25,600 nt of DNA from Ettlia oleoabundans (Eukaryota > Chlorophyta > Chlorophyceae > Chlamydomonadales): assembly GCA_019693395.1 (NCBI GenBank), contig JAAMXP010000049.1, positions 1 through 25,600 on the forward strand. The letters run 5' to 3'. Below are positions 1-8,398 of this stretch, one piece after another. The position numbers and the translations under genes are program-made. Each line of letters opens with the position of its first letter. Positions within the stretch are counted from its first letter, which is position 1. The notes beneath the pieces are model-generated. The model was not told the DNA's origin. It did not search any database and worked only from the letters and a program-made list of their open reading frames with translations.

Positions 1-426
1 CAACAAGAGTAGGTGAGACTGTATGAACACAAATACACACCCCCATGTACATCACTAAGGCATTCACCCACCTCCTTAATTTCCACCGCCTTGTCCACCA
101 GCCTCTCTGCCGACAGCCCAAAGCACTCTTGCTTCCAATACAGGCTGTCGTAGATGCGCTGCCGACTGATGTACTCCACTAGGTTCTGTGGGGTGGCAGC
201 AAAGGGAACGAGAGGGAGCTTAGGCGTGCTGTTGCCCATGCTGCGGCAGGCTGCACAGCTACAAAGGATGGTGCAACAATATTATGCTCGTGATCCATTT
301 TTGAACGGCCGTCGGGTGCGGTAAGAAATCTTGAAAGAACCAGCATACAGGGGGTGGTATTCAGGCCCCCACCTGCGGGTTTGTGCCATGGATGGCCGCT
401 GCTTCCTTGTCTGTGCGGTTAGCCAT
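1..426 (-). CDS. PRP38: PRP38-family pre-mRNA splicing factor, 5' part (partial)
   Basis: Minus-strand coding exons are 373..426 (18 codons from ATG at 424..426) and 72..185 (38 codons), joined in phase 0 through a GT-AG intron. The intron at 71 and below runs off the window, so only residues 1-56 are visible. The first exon reads MANRTDKEAAAIHGTNPQ and the second continues NLVEYISRQRIYDSLYW, then QECFGL and LVDKA. These are the hallmark N-terminal motifs of PRP38 (HGTNPQ-NL, IY-S-YWK-ECFGL, LVDKA). By family knowledge PRP38 is a U4/U6.U5 tri-snRNP protein needed for spliceosome activation, acting in the nucleus. The missing downstream exons should carry the rest of the PRP38 domain and possibly a charged or RS-like tail. 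Identity is secure; the donor after the second exon is GTGGGTGA and after the first GTGGGGGC. Confidence 0.9.
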
Positions 427-607
427 GGCGGCAGCTGGTGGGGCCTCTCTTTCACAACACCAGCACTACACGGCCTGCGCTGGCATGAAAACGGCAAGCA
501 GTAGGTTGATCACAAGGTGCAGCCGCAAGGCGGTCCAAGCCGCCGTCCGCCGCCGCTGCCGCCCAGGTGCAATCAACAGAGGGCGCCCCGGCGAGAAAGG
601 CGCCCAG
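427..607. other. Upstream region of PRP38
   Basis: About 180 bases between the PRP38 start codon and the next minus-strand exon-like segment. It should contain the PRP38 5' leader and promoter on the minus strand. I see no clear TATA box and no convincing coding segment. It is GC-rich with CGG/CCG runs around 520-560. Confidence 0.4.
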
Positions 608-912
608 TTACTCAAGACGCGGTTCGCATGGTGGCTTAGGCGGGGCAGCTAGTCGCACCGCTACCCACGGTCTGCGCAGGTTGATGGCGACAGGACGAGT
701 GAGCATTGCTTACCTGCCGACGACAGCCTCCCGAGCAAATGACCGTCCGATCCTCCAGCAAGACGCCAAATATGCCACGATTCGCGCAAGATGGGCGATG
801 CGCCGAAGGTTGGGCTGCGTGTGGCGCTACAGCAGCCGCATACCTTGACACAGTACTGTCTTTGCTCGCGGGGCCCGATGGAGTTGATGGCTGTCGCCAG
901 GTTGGCTGCCAG
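608..912 (-). CDS. Unidentified minus-strand coding segments (3' end of an unknown gene)
   Basis: Three segments splice in one frame on the minus strand: 844..912 (23 codons, ending VK before donor GTATGC), 714..814 (33 codons plus 2 nt, acceptor CGCAG, donor GTAAGC), and 608..671 (acceptor GCGCAG, stop TAA at 608..610). The predicted peptide has an amphipathic, Arg/Ala/Leu-rich stretch (NLRRIAHLARIVAYLASCW) and a proline-rich C-terminus ending PPKPPCEPRLE. I do not recognise the family. The 5' end is unresolved: the frame is stopped just upstream of 912 unless an acceptor CCCAG at 913..917 is used, and no ATG is visible. It may be the tail of a short gene, extra 3' exons of the MYND gene to the right (if that gene is spliced before its stop), or a chance open frame. 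Consistent frame and good splice sites favour real coding sequence. Confidence 0.35.
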
Positions 913-1496
913 CTGGGCACCACCACCGCCACCGCCAGTTCAAGTAGTTGGCTTTCCTTGTGCTTTTGGCTGACGTTTCAACTGCTGGCACCGTACGAAT
1001 GAGTTACATCACTACATTGTGCACAGGATCCTGTAGATATAACCAAGGCTTAGAGGCCGGTTAGCGCCTGGTTTGCCGCTGCAGCAGGGGGTACTCTCTT
1101 GCAGCTGATGGGTCACTGCAGCCATGGACTGACATTGGCCCCTCAACCCTTCAAGTTGTAATATAGGCTGCAATTGCGTGGTAGTACATTGCATTCTTAC
1201 GATTTTGTACGCAGATGGCTTATTGCTGCATGAGGCACGATGGGAAAAACGATGGCCGACACATACAGTATAACTTGGGAACAAATGGAGGCGTCGGCTG
1301 AAGCTGGAAGCATGGTGCTTAGCGCACGGTACTTTAAGGTGGAAAACGACAAGTTACCAAGCACCTTCCAAATGCATGCATGTGTGGGTGTGAACAGAGA
1401 CAGCGAGCAACAATATTCCTGCACAGCCACCTGTTGTGACGCGTCAGATTCTCGCTGCCAGATGAGCTGCCGCCCTTTCAACCAGCTGCCAGCCTT
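913..1496. other. Region without a supported gene, probable 3' UTR of the MYND gene
   Basis: Nearly 600 bases in which neither strand gives a recognisable protein or a well-framed exon chain. The minus-strand open frames here are rich in Cys, Ser and Thr and match no motif I know. A TGTAA element on the minus strand at 1004..1008 suggests that part of this stretch is the 3' untranslated region of the MYND gene. A 5' exon of the unidentified gene at 608..912 may also lie here. Confidence 0.3.
1004..1008 (-). terminator. Possible poly(A) signal (TGTAA) for the MYND gene
   Basis: TGTAA on the minus strand, the usual chlorophyte polyadenylation element, about 490 bases downstream of the MYND stop codon. 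The distance is long but not unusual for algal 3' UTRs. A pentamer alone is weak evidence. Confidence 0.25.
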
Positions 1497-2142
1497 CTAC
1501 CTCTGCTGCTGCAATGGACCCGCCTGCAGCACCAGTAGGCGGCACGCCCGACTATGCTGGCTCCAATCAGCCTTGCTGCAGGCCTTGCTGCAGTACCGCA
1601 CCGTCCCGCAGCCGCCGCAGCGCCGCCCCTTCAGCCCCGCCTCGCTGGCGCCCGCCAGGTTGGTGCACTTGAGGTTGGCGCAGCAGCGAGTGGCCAACAC
1701 AGCTGTCCGGTCAAGCAGCAGCTGCCGCTCTTCCTCCAAACCGCGAGGGGTTGCCAGGGGCTGCTCTGCCAGCTGCTCCGCACACAGGCCAGCGTCTGCT
1801 TTGCCTGGCGCCTCAGCCGCCGGCTTCCTCTCCGCGCAGCACTGCGCTTTCCAAATCGCGCTGCACAACCGACAGCTCTGCTGCCCGTTGCTGTGACAGC
1901 TGCTTCACCGCCTTTGACTCCACAGCTTTAAGCACTGCCCTATGCTTGTCAGAAAAGCCCTGCAATGACACAGTGACCACAGTGTTTAAGTCAAGCACCG
2001 CTGATGGGAAGGGGGTGACGCAGCTACCAAGGCATGTGGCTCTGCGAGTGAAAACTATTCCCTTATGCATGTGCAGGTGAGTAGCTTGGCAGTTATGCTG
2101 AGTGATGTTCTGCCCATGGTAGCAGGGATCCTTGACCTGCAT
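1497..2142 (-). CDS. MYND-type zinc finger protein (frame break in middle)
   Basis: The C-terminal part (minus strand, stop TAG at 1497..1499) contains a typical algal MYND finger: CTNLAG, SEAGLKGRRCGGC, VRYCSKAC, ADWSQH, then SRAC. The Cys/His ligands are in the expected order. MYND fingers usually bind proline-rich peptides in partner proteins and are common as C-terminal modules in green algae. Upstream, a helical segment (SDKHRAVLKAVESKAVKQL, then LSQQRAAELSVVQRDLESA) is open from an ATG at 2140..2142, or from an acceptor TTGCAG with an exon starting at 1959. That helical frame hits a stop at about 1814, while the MYND frame runs one base out of register. One extra base in the GC-rich run at 1813..1824 would explain this. 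Alternatives are a very short intron, a sequence error, or a decaying copy. The start and full extent are uncertain; the MYND identification is firm. Confidence 0.6.
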
Positions 2143-2162
2143 AGCAGCAGCAGCAGCAGCAC
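2142..2162. repeat. (AGC)n microsatellite
   Basis: About six to seven perfect AGC units on the plus strand, directly upstream of the possible MYND start codon (minus strand). Confidence 0.8.
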
Positions 2163-2644
2163 TACAACGCAGAAAGCCAGTACAACTTACCGCAGGTGCA
2201 GCCTCAGCTATGTATAGCTCTTTGCGATGTATGTGTCAACTTTAACGCTTCAATTCAGCAGCCTTGATACAAACACCAAAGATTTCTTTGTTTGGTAATG
2301 TTCAGGGTGGACTGCATGTTGCTAAGACGGGAGAGCACCATGGACGGTGCCTGAGCCATGACTGGGTAGCTGCAGCGGTGTGGATTACCATTTAGATGGT
2401 ATAGGACAACATACACGATCCATTCCAGCGATACTTGCCAAAGCCGGCTGTTGAACTGGCAGGCAGTGTTCAAAGTGACGGTATAGATTTTACAGAAGGT
2501 GCACTGGATGCTGCAGTACTAGCCACAAAAAACATGGAAGGCCTCGGCAGCGCCACTGTTCACAAGCTGCGTGAGAGCCTAAAAAATTGCTTGCCTAATT
2601 CATCCCGTGCATGAGGCAGCTGGGGTCTTGCATACGTGTGTGCC
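2143..2644. other. Intergenic region between HCS1 stop and MYND gene
   Basis: About 500 bases. The right part (about 2490..2644) is the probable HCS1 3' UTR, and the left part should contain the MYND gene promoter. The longest open frame on the minus strand (2255..2473) shows no known motif. I see no additional gene. Confidence 0.4.
2490..2494 (-). terminator. Probable HCS1 poly(A) signal (TGTAA)
   Basis: TGTAA on the minus strand, 151 bases beyond the HCS1 stop codon, at a normal distance for a chlorophyte poly(A) signal. Confidence 0.5.
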
Positions 2645-5600
2645 TCAATGCGGCAGCTTCTTGCGCACCAGGCCCCGGAAGAAGTCCAGGCTGTTGCCGT
2701 CGGGGTGAAGCTCGTACCGCTCCCCGCTAGCATTGGTGGCCTGCAGTACAGGCAGCCCGGCGGTACAGAAATAAAAACAGGGGGCAGCACAGAGGGCACA
2801 AGTGAGGCGCCAACTTAGACTTGCAAGGCTGGCCTGCTTTGAGCGGGTTGACTGGTTTAACGCGTGGCTGTAGCAGAAGTTTAGAGCTCTTGGTGCACGG
2901 GGCAGCAGTGGTTGTTGTGCATCATTCGTTTGCTCATTTCTGCTCCACCGTGCTGAGCTATGCTGTCCACGCTATGCTAAACTATGCTGTCCTACCACCG
3001 TGCAGCTCCTGCCACGCATGCTGTGGTATGCTGTGCTGCGCCATGCAGTGCTGCCACTGTTGCAGCTCACCAGCAGATAGCCGTTGGGGCTGAGGCCACG
3101 GATGGTGACAGTGATTAGCTGGGAACCCTCCTCCAGTTGTACCTGAATGTGTTTTGAAAAGGAGCCATGCACGCACAGCAGGCTGTGGGCAGCAGCTCGG
3201 CAGCAGGCAGGGGCACCAGGTTGTAGAGCTGACGTCGACACAGCTGCCAGTATGCAGCTGCAGTGCCGCCCTTTGCAGCCTCTGCCAAGCAGTAGCCCAA
3301 CAATGACGTCATGTATGTGCAGAAAGAACAGAGACAGTACGGTCAGCATGTGCGCTACCAGCTCATCCCATCAGGCCTTTTCTCAAGAGTTTGCAGGCAA
3401 TAGCGCCCTTGCCATGCTGGTTTATTACTGGCTTAGCACATCCCGGGGGTGCCCAAGGCCAACCAAGCCTGATCGCCACCATTCTGTCCACAGCTGCCCC
3501 ATCACCCACCTGTTGGTCGCTGTGCAGCCAGTGGCGGCAGTACTCTCGTTCAAAGGGGGCGAAGCCCTCCGCGGCCAGCTGGGCCAGCATGGGCTCCAGC
3601 CGAGACAGAATCCCGGCCAGCAGGCTCTCGCGACTCACCGGCTCGAACTGCTGCTGCTGCTGCTGTTGCCAGACCTGCTGCTCCTGCTTGGGATAATGGT
3701 CATGCCCTGGCTGTGGCTGCTGCTGCTGCTGCTGCCCCCGCTCCTGCTCTGCCTGCTGCTGCGGGAGCTGATGGTCGTCACTACCGCCTGCCGCTGCCCC
3801 ACCTCCCTGCCCAGCTGCTGCCGCAGCTACGCCTGCTGCGGCTGCTTTGCCTGCTGCCTGCTCTATGAGTGCATCCACGCAGGTGGCGGGCTGGCGGTTG
3901 CTAAGGTTGAGGCCCACTCCAATGATAAGGTGGAACAGGGAATCCCTATAAGAGCTGTGGCACAGTATACCTCCCAGCTTAAGCCCACCTGCGTAAACGT
4001 CGTTGGGCCACTTGATCCGAACGTCTATGCTGCCGCCCTGCAGAGCAACAATCGGCGGTGGAGGGATACTAGTAAGTGACGCAAGTCTGGGGGCCACCAA
4101 ATGCGAGCACCGGGGGCCACTTAATGTGAAAGTATAACTTGAAGCCCAGCATAGGGGAGCGGCAGCGGAGGGATTGTAAAGCAAGCCACAAGCCTAGGAG
4201 GCCCTAATGGTGATCAGTAGCGCAGCCGACATGTGTTAATCCCTCCTGGCAGCAGAGGGATTGTAACGCAAGCATCATGGGAGGCACTGACCGTGATCAG
4301 TGGAGGGGTTAACACTTGTCGGCTGCGCCACTAACTACAAAATGATGGTCAGGCACAACAAAGAATATATGCCGTACAGACGCAGGAAAGGCAGCTGACT
4401 GCCTTGCCCCACACATGCACCTGCAGTCGCTGCGCTGCCTCCGCCTGCACCGCCTGCACCACCGCCAGCGATACAATGTACTGCACAAAGGGCAGCCGCT
4501 GCCCGGGGATGGCCAGTCGGGTGCAGGAAGTGAACATGAGGCAGCCATCGGGAGACTCCCAGCGATTGCTGCCACGGCCTGCACAACATGGGCGAAGCAG
4601 AGCACAGTTGTGTGCAGACTGGGGCGCAAGGGCTATGACTAGGTTGGTGACGCATGCACGCTGGTGCGCAGAGTGCATGGGAAGCATGCACGAAGGAGCG
4701 GTAGTTGTTCTGCTGATGGTGATGGTGGTCCTGGATCGAGGAACATTGAACCAGGTATGACCTTCAATTATAAGATCCACGGTACAAGATACTTCCATGT
4801 GCTGATGCACACAGCAGCCGGCACACAACAGCAATCGACAACTCCAAAGGGTTGGGGTTCAACAGGCAGCTAGCAGGTAGGAAGGGCGCGTGCAGCGACA
4901 CAATATCAAATGTCAAGGTGTAAAATTTGGCAGGAAGAGGTGAGATTGCTAATGGAAAAGGGCGCGTGCGGCCACAGCGCATCAGCGGGCACCAGGCCGC
5001 CGGTGCACCCGTCTGGCCTTATTGTATGGACGCACACACACACCTTTGCCACCGTACTGCTTATCTGCGACGAATACCAGGCCGTCTGGCAGCTTGGCAG
5101 AATTTTCCTGAACGACGACCTGGGTTGATGTCGTGGCTGCAGCTGTCAGCAGCAGGCGGCCAAGCACCCGAGTGTCCAGCTTGGCCATGTACTGCTGTGC
5201 TGCAAATGTGCCGCAGGGGCCGCTACTGGCACTGCCATCGGCTTGTTGGGTGCTGCTGCTGCTGCTAGTGCTGGATGTGGAGGGGAAAACGAGGGCGCAG
5301 TGCTGCTCAGGGCAGTCGCTGGTGCCACGCTGCGCAACAATCGGCCCTGCCTGCAGCAAGGAAGAAGGAAGAGTCGGCCACTGGCACCACGAGTTGATGA
5401 GTCCTTTATGGGACGTTTAAAGATGGCAACATTGGGAAGCAAACACGAACTTCGTTAGCAGCCACGACAAAGAAGCCGCAGCTGCGGCGCGCAGCACCTC
5501 GAGAAGCGCCTGGCGGGCTGCCCACAGCTCCGTCGCTGTGGCTGCGTGCACGCAGATGGCTGCGCTGCCCGTCTGGTCCAACATGCAGCGGATTTGCCTG

Positions 5601-5683
5601 ACTGCCTGTTTGCAGGGCGCGCCAGGTCGGGTGCGTTGTCTGAGCAAGGAGAGTTGCAGGGAGAGCGAGAGACGTAGCGGCAT
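2645..5683 (-). CDS. HCS1: Biotin-protein ligase / holocarboxylase synthetase, plant type
   Basis: Minus-strand exons: 5498..5683, 5044..5350, 4421..4578, 3510..4037, 3071..3142, 2645..2740. Together they give 448 residues; all introns are GT-AG and all phases agree. The enzyme activates biotin with ATP and transfers it to lysines of biotin-dependent carboxylases such as acetyl-CoA carboxylase. Catalytic motifs are present: KGRGSNRWESPDG (biotinyl-AMP loop, about residues 163-175, spanning an exon junction), QYIVSLAV, IKWPNDVYAGG (catalytic Lys about 226), KLGGILC, and GVGLNLSN. The C-terminal cap ends with GERYELHPDGNSLDFFRG and LVRKKLPH, as in plant HCS1. The first 30 or so residues (MPLRLSLSLQLSLLRQR) are Leu/Ser/Arg-rich without acidic residues and look like a chloroplast or mitochondrial transit peptide. 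The donor after the first exon (GTGCTG) is the least certain junction. A 70-residue Gln/Ala insertion lies inside the catalytic region. Identification is firm. Confidence 0.93.
2945..3060. repeat. Degenerate GCTATGCTGT-type short tandem repeats in HCS1 intron
   Basis: The HCS1 intron 2741..3070 contains many imperfect repeats of a TATGCTGT/GCATGCTGTG core on the plus strand (around 2957, 2973, 2984, 3017 and 3028). They look like slippage-derived low-complexity DNA; I see no coding meaning. Confidence 0.5.
3648..3857 (-). repeat. CAG-rich/Gln-Ala-Gly low-complexity coding insertion in HCS1
   Basis: Within HCS1 exon 3510..4037, residues about 278-347 are almost only Ala, Gly and Gln, with runs of six and seven Gln encoded mainly by CAG (CTG on the plus strand). 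It sits between GVGLNLSN-QPATCVDALIE and FEPVSRESLL, both conserved, so it is a surface insertion rather than an end extension. The reading frame is intact on both sides. Confidence 0.85.
4160..4331. repeat. Tandem/inverted repeat (MITE-like) in HCS1 intron
   Basis: In the HCS1 intron 4038..4420, a 26-base segment at 4160..4185 recurs at 4249..4274 with 2 mismatches. Each copy is followed by GTGATCAGT. The 30 bases after that in the first unit (4217..4246) appear again as the reverse complement at 4302..4331 with 27 of 30 positions matching, so the transcript or single strand could form a 30-base-pair hairpin with a loop of about 55 bases. The structure resembles a small non-autonomous element or a repeat rearranged by inversion. 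Confidence 0.8.
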
Positions 5684-5911
5684 TGAGGCGCCGCGTGCCG
5701 GCAGCCTCTCTCGGAATCACAACACACTGCTGCGCTCAACTGCATAAGCCCAAAGCATTTAACGCCTTCCATCCATGCCAGCGCTTGACAGGTTGGCGTG
5801 GCGCGCACCTGTCCCTGCGATTCACGCTGCTCAAGGAACTCTATTCCATTCCAGCATACTCTCACAGCCAAGAGCGCACACGCAAAACCTTGAATACCGG
5901 TGGCAACGCGC
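5684..5911. promoter_or_regulatory. Divergent intergenic region HCS1 / FIS1
   Basis: 228 bases separate the HCS1 start codon (minus strand) from the proposed FIS1 start codon (plus strand), so both promoters and 5' leaders probably share it. I see no canonical TATA box inside it. A strong TATA-like element lies just downstream, at 5976..5983. Confidence 0.45.
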
Positions 5912-7795
5912 ATGGCAGCAGAACCAGCTGCGTTCCTCAAGGTGGGAGCGTCAGCTCGCGCCGCAGTTTTACACATATATAAGCTTTTACTCGGCACCCT
6001 GTCCCCTGCTAGCAGGCGACACCGGCAGTGACGCTGCCGCTCGGTCCACCCGCCTGGGCGCCTCACCGCCACCCGCCGCCCTGCCGCAGGTGCCGCTGGA
6101 CTGGAAGAAGCTTCTATTCACCAAACCATCCGCCACCTCCGAGCGTGACATGGCAGAACTTCCCTATACGGAGCGGGAGCTGATCCAGCAGTGCCAGCGA
6201 GAGGTAATGCTGGTGCAGCAGGAGGCCACTAGTGGGGCTTTCTGCCTGGCAGGCTGTATGCAACCGGCACGATCTTGTCAGATGATCTGCTTGATTGACA
6301 CAGCTGGCGCCACCAGATCTAGAACAATCAGTCCAAGCAGGATAACATCAACCTTTTTCTCACAGTCCTCGCAATGCAGAACGTGGGTGCAGCAGTGCCA
6401 CAACAGTAACAGCTGGCAGGCTGGCCGTATTCAAAAGGCGGCGGCCCTGTTGCAAGGCATCTTGCTTTGCTCTGCGATAGTAATCTCACAAAATCGACTT
6501 CCTTTGCTCCCTGGTGGTGCAGTACGAGCAGGCAGCGGCACATGGAGGGCAAGAGTCTCTGGATGCTTGCTTTCGGTGAGGCTTGTACAAAAGCCCAAAA
6601 GCAAAGGCTGTCCAGCAGCATGCAGCTGTAGCAGGGCAGAGCAGGCTCCGTTGACGTGCCTCCCAAGCCATTCTCATTAAAACTGGCTTCGAACAATGTT
6701 GCTTGTGGCGTTGCTTTGGCCAGGCATCCTTTGCTCCACTCTCTCTGTTGCGCTCCCGCCCCTCGTCCGCCAGCTTGTCTGCCTGTTAGTCATCCTGCCT
6801 GTTGCCTGCCTGCCTGCGTGCGTGCTTGCCTGCCCATGCCTTCCCACATGCCTCCCTGCCTCTCGCTTGCTCCACCCACCCACAGGCTATCTTGGGCGCT
6901 GGTACACTCGCGGACAGCAACCGATGTGCAGCGGGGCATAGAGTTGGCGGAGGCTCTGACTGACAGCCAGGGCCTGGAGCAGAGAGAGCTGTTGTACCTG
7001 GTGAGTCTGGTGTGGCATGGTGCGGTGTAGTGCGGGAACACTGCCTTATTTAGTCAACAACAAAAGGGCCGGGACCAGAAGGAGCTGCAGTGCCTGGTGA
7101 GTGCCAACCGAACAACACCCTGGGGGGTGGGGTGGGGGGGTCATGCCAGGTCAATCCTTAATGACTAAAGGCGGACTTGCTGCATGTTGAAGGGCATGCC
7201 GTTCAGCTTGGCAGTATTGTCTTCATAGTGGTTGTTGTTTCAAAATGTAGAATCGTTGCGGTCTGAACGGCGTGCTCTGCTGCATGGCGCAGGTTGCGGT
7301 GGGCAAGTACCGCCAACGCAAATACATCGAGGCCAGGCGCACATTGAAGGGGTTGCTGCAGGTGAGGGGCCTGCTTTTGCACGAAGTTGAGGCATCCGTG
7401 CTGGGTTAGCCTTGCGCTGACACAGCAACTGCAAGCTAATAGTGCTTCGCAATGCCGGACATCATGCGGTTCATGTGTGGCCACCATTCCGCCTCATGGC
7501 TGCCTGAGCGGCAGTAAAGCCCCTGTTCACTGTCCGCCCCTTGCCTCCCTGTCTGTCTTTGATTGCTGCAGCTTTTAAATTCCTGTTTTTGCCTATCTTT
7601 CTTTCAGAGCGTGAAAATCACCTCCTGTCAGTGCATCTCTGCTGTTTGCAGGTGCACCCCAACTTCCGGCAGGCAGAGCTGCTTTTGGATGCATGCGACA
7701 AGGAGATACTGAAGGATGGCATGGTGGGGTTGGGGGCAGGCGCTGCCATTGTGGGTGCGGTGGCAGCCATCGCTGTAGCGGCCATGCGAAAATAG
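5912..7795 (+). CDS. FIS1: Mitochondrial fission protein FIS1 (TPR-like, tail-anchored)
   Basis: Exons 5912..5941, 6090..6203, 6523..6575, 6886..7000, 7293..7361 and 7652..7795 give 174 residues; all introns are GT-AG with matching phases. FIS1 is anchored by its C-terminus in the outer mitochondrial and peroxisomal membrane and recruits the dynamin-based fission machinery. Family motifs: LPYTERELIQQCQRE near residues 34-48 (plant IPW-x-RDVI-x-CEREV), then LSWALVHSR, TDVQRGIELAE, ELLYLVAVGKYR and YIEARRTL. These are the two TPR-like repeats. The C-terminus KDGMVGLGAGAAIVGAVAA ends in MRK, a single membrane helix with a short basic tail typical of tail anchors. The start at 5912 (MAAEPAAFLK) depends on a 30-base first exon. 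A second in-frame ATG at 6150 would give 144 residues and fits a TATA-like element at 5976. Gene identity is firm; the N-terminus is moderately sure. Confidence 0.9.
5976..5983 (+). promoter_or_regulatory. TATA-like box (TATATAAG)
   Basis: A good TATA consensus inside the modelled first intron of FIS1 (5942..6089). If used, transcription would begin near 6005-6015 and translation at the ATG at 6150, skipping the first proposed exon. Confidence 0.4.
6775..6865. repeat. TGCC-rich low-complexity tract in FIS1 intron
   Basis: Repeated TGCCTG/CGTGC/TGCCTCCC units upstream of the FIS1 exon at 6886. They form a pyrimidine-rich, slippage-prone tract that also serves as a long polypyrimidine region before the acceptor. 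Confidence 0.6.
7066..7102 (+). repeat. Imperfect copy of FIS1 exon 3' end and its donor site
   Basis: This 37-base intronic segment matches 6970..7006 (end of exon 6886..7000 plus donor GTGAGT) at 30 of 37 positions, 96 bases downstream. The copy keeps CCTGGTGAGT intact and would encode GRDQKELQCL compared with GLEQRELLYL in the exon. Confidence 0.75.
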
Positions 7796-8398
7796 CGGGT
7801 GCTGGCTGGCACCAGGCCTGGCTGTTGTGAGACGTGGTTCTTAATGTCCCTTGGCCAGCTTTCCGCTTTGTTGTGAAATTGCTACCAATTTTCTAGTCCT
7901 CTTAATGAGCCAGACCCGCTTGTCGTCTCTGTTGTGTATGCCGCACGACCGACACTTTTGCTGTGCAACAAATGCAGAGCATGTACAGTTGTTGTTCTTC
8001 AAACACCCCCCGTATTCATGCTGGAATGGATGTGTTGCGCAGCCTACACGTCACAATGAGCCAAGAGGTACAGGACAACCTCTGCAACCCAACCCAACCC
8101 CTCCTGCTCCCTGCCTGATTCCCGGGTCATTCCCTGGCTGTCTGCCATCATGGCAGTTGCCTGTTTTCTGTCGCTTCTGCAGCGAATGGGGCATAGCTAC
8201 ACTAGGTTGAGTGTTCCCTTATCACAGCAACTTCCACCAAAAGGGAAAATCGGTAGAGGCTTGTAAGAAAGATAAGCGAGGAATGGTGCAATGGTCGGGT
8301 CAGCGCGGCGGCAGTCAGCAGGTAGCGTCAGCAAAACGTTATGAAGCATTAGCTTAAGTAAGAAGAAGGTTGATCTGCAGCAGCCAAGTGGGGCAGCA
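7796..8398. other. Convergent 3' intergenic region FIS1 / RRM gene
   Basis: About 600 bases between the FIS1 stop (plus) and the RRM gene stop (minus), expected to hold both 3' UTRs. Open frames are short and carry no recognisable motif. A TGTAA at 8262..8266 could end the FIS1 transcript. Confidence 0.5.
8262..8266 (+). terminator. Possible FIS1 poly(A) signal (TGTAA)
   Basis: The only TGTAA I find on the plus strand in this intergenic region, about 470 bases after the FIS1 stop codon. Confidence 0.35.

Noticed and set aside
1240..1896. 218-codon plus-strand open frame over the MYND region
   Set aside because: It is Cys/Ser/Arg-rich with no motif, and is the complement of the clear MYND finger on the minus strand.
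3147..4079. 310-codon plus-strand open frame
   Set aside because: It is antisense to HCS1 exons. Its leucine runs are the complement of the CAG/Gln repeat, and it has no domain.
5391..5420. Hammerhead-ribozyme-like TTGATGAGTCC...GGGACG
   Set aside because: Resembles the CUGAUGA-stem II region, but the essential C3 is T and the required GAAA after stem II is absent; it also lies antisense in an HCS1 intron.
5775..6680. 301-codon plus-strand open frame
   Set aside because: It reads through FIS1 exon 2 into introns. Only 6090..6203 matches FIS1; the remainder has no conserved motif and the splice sites explain the gene.
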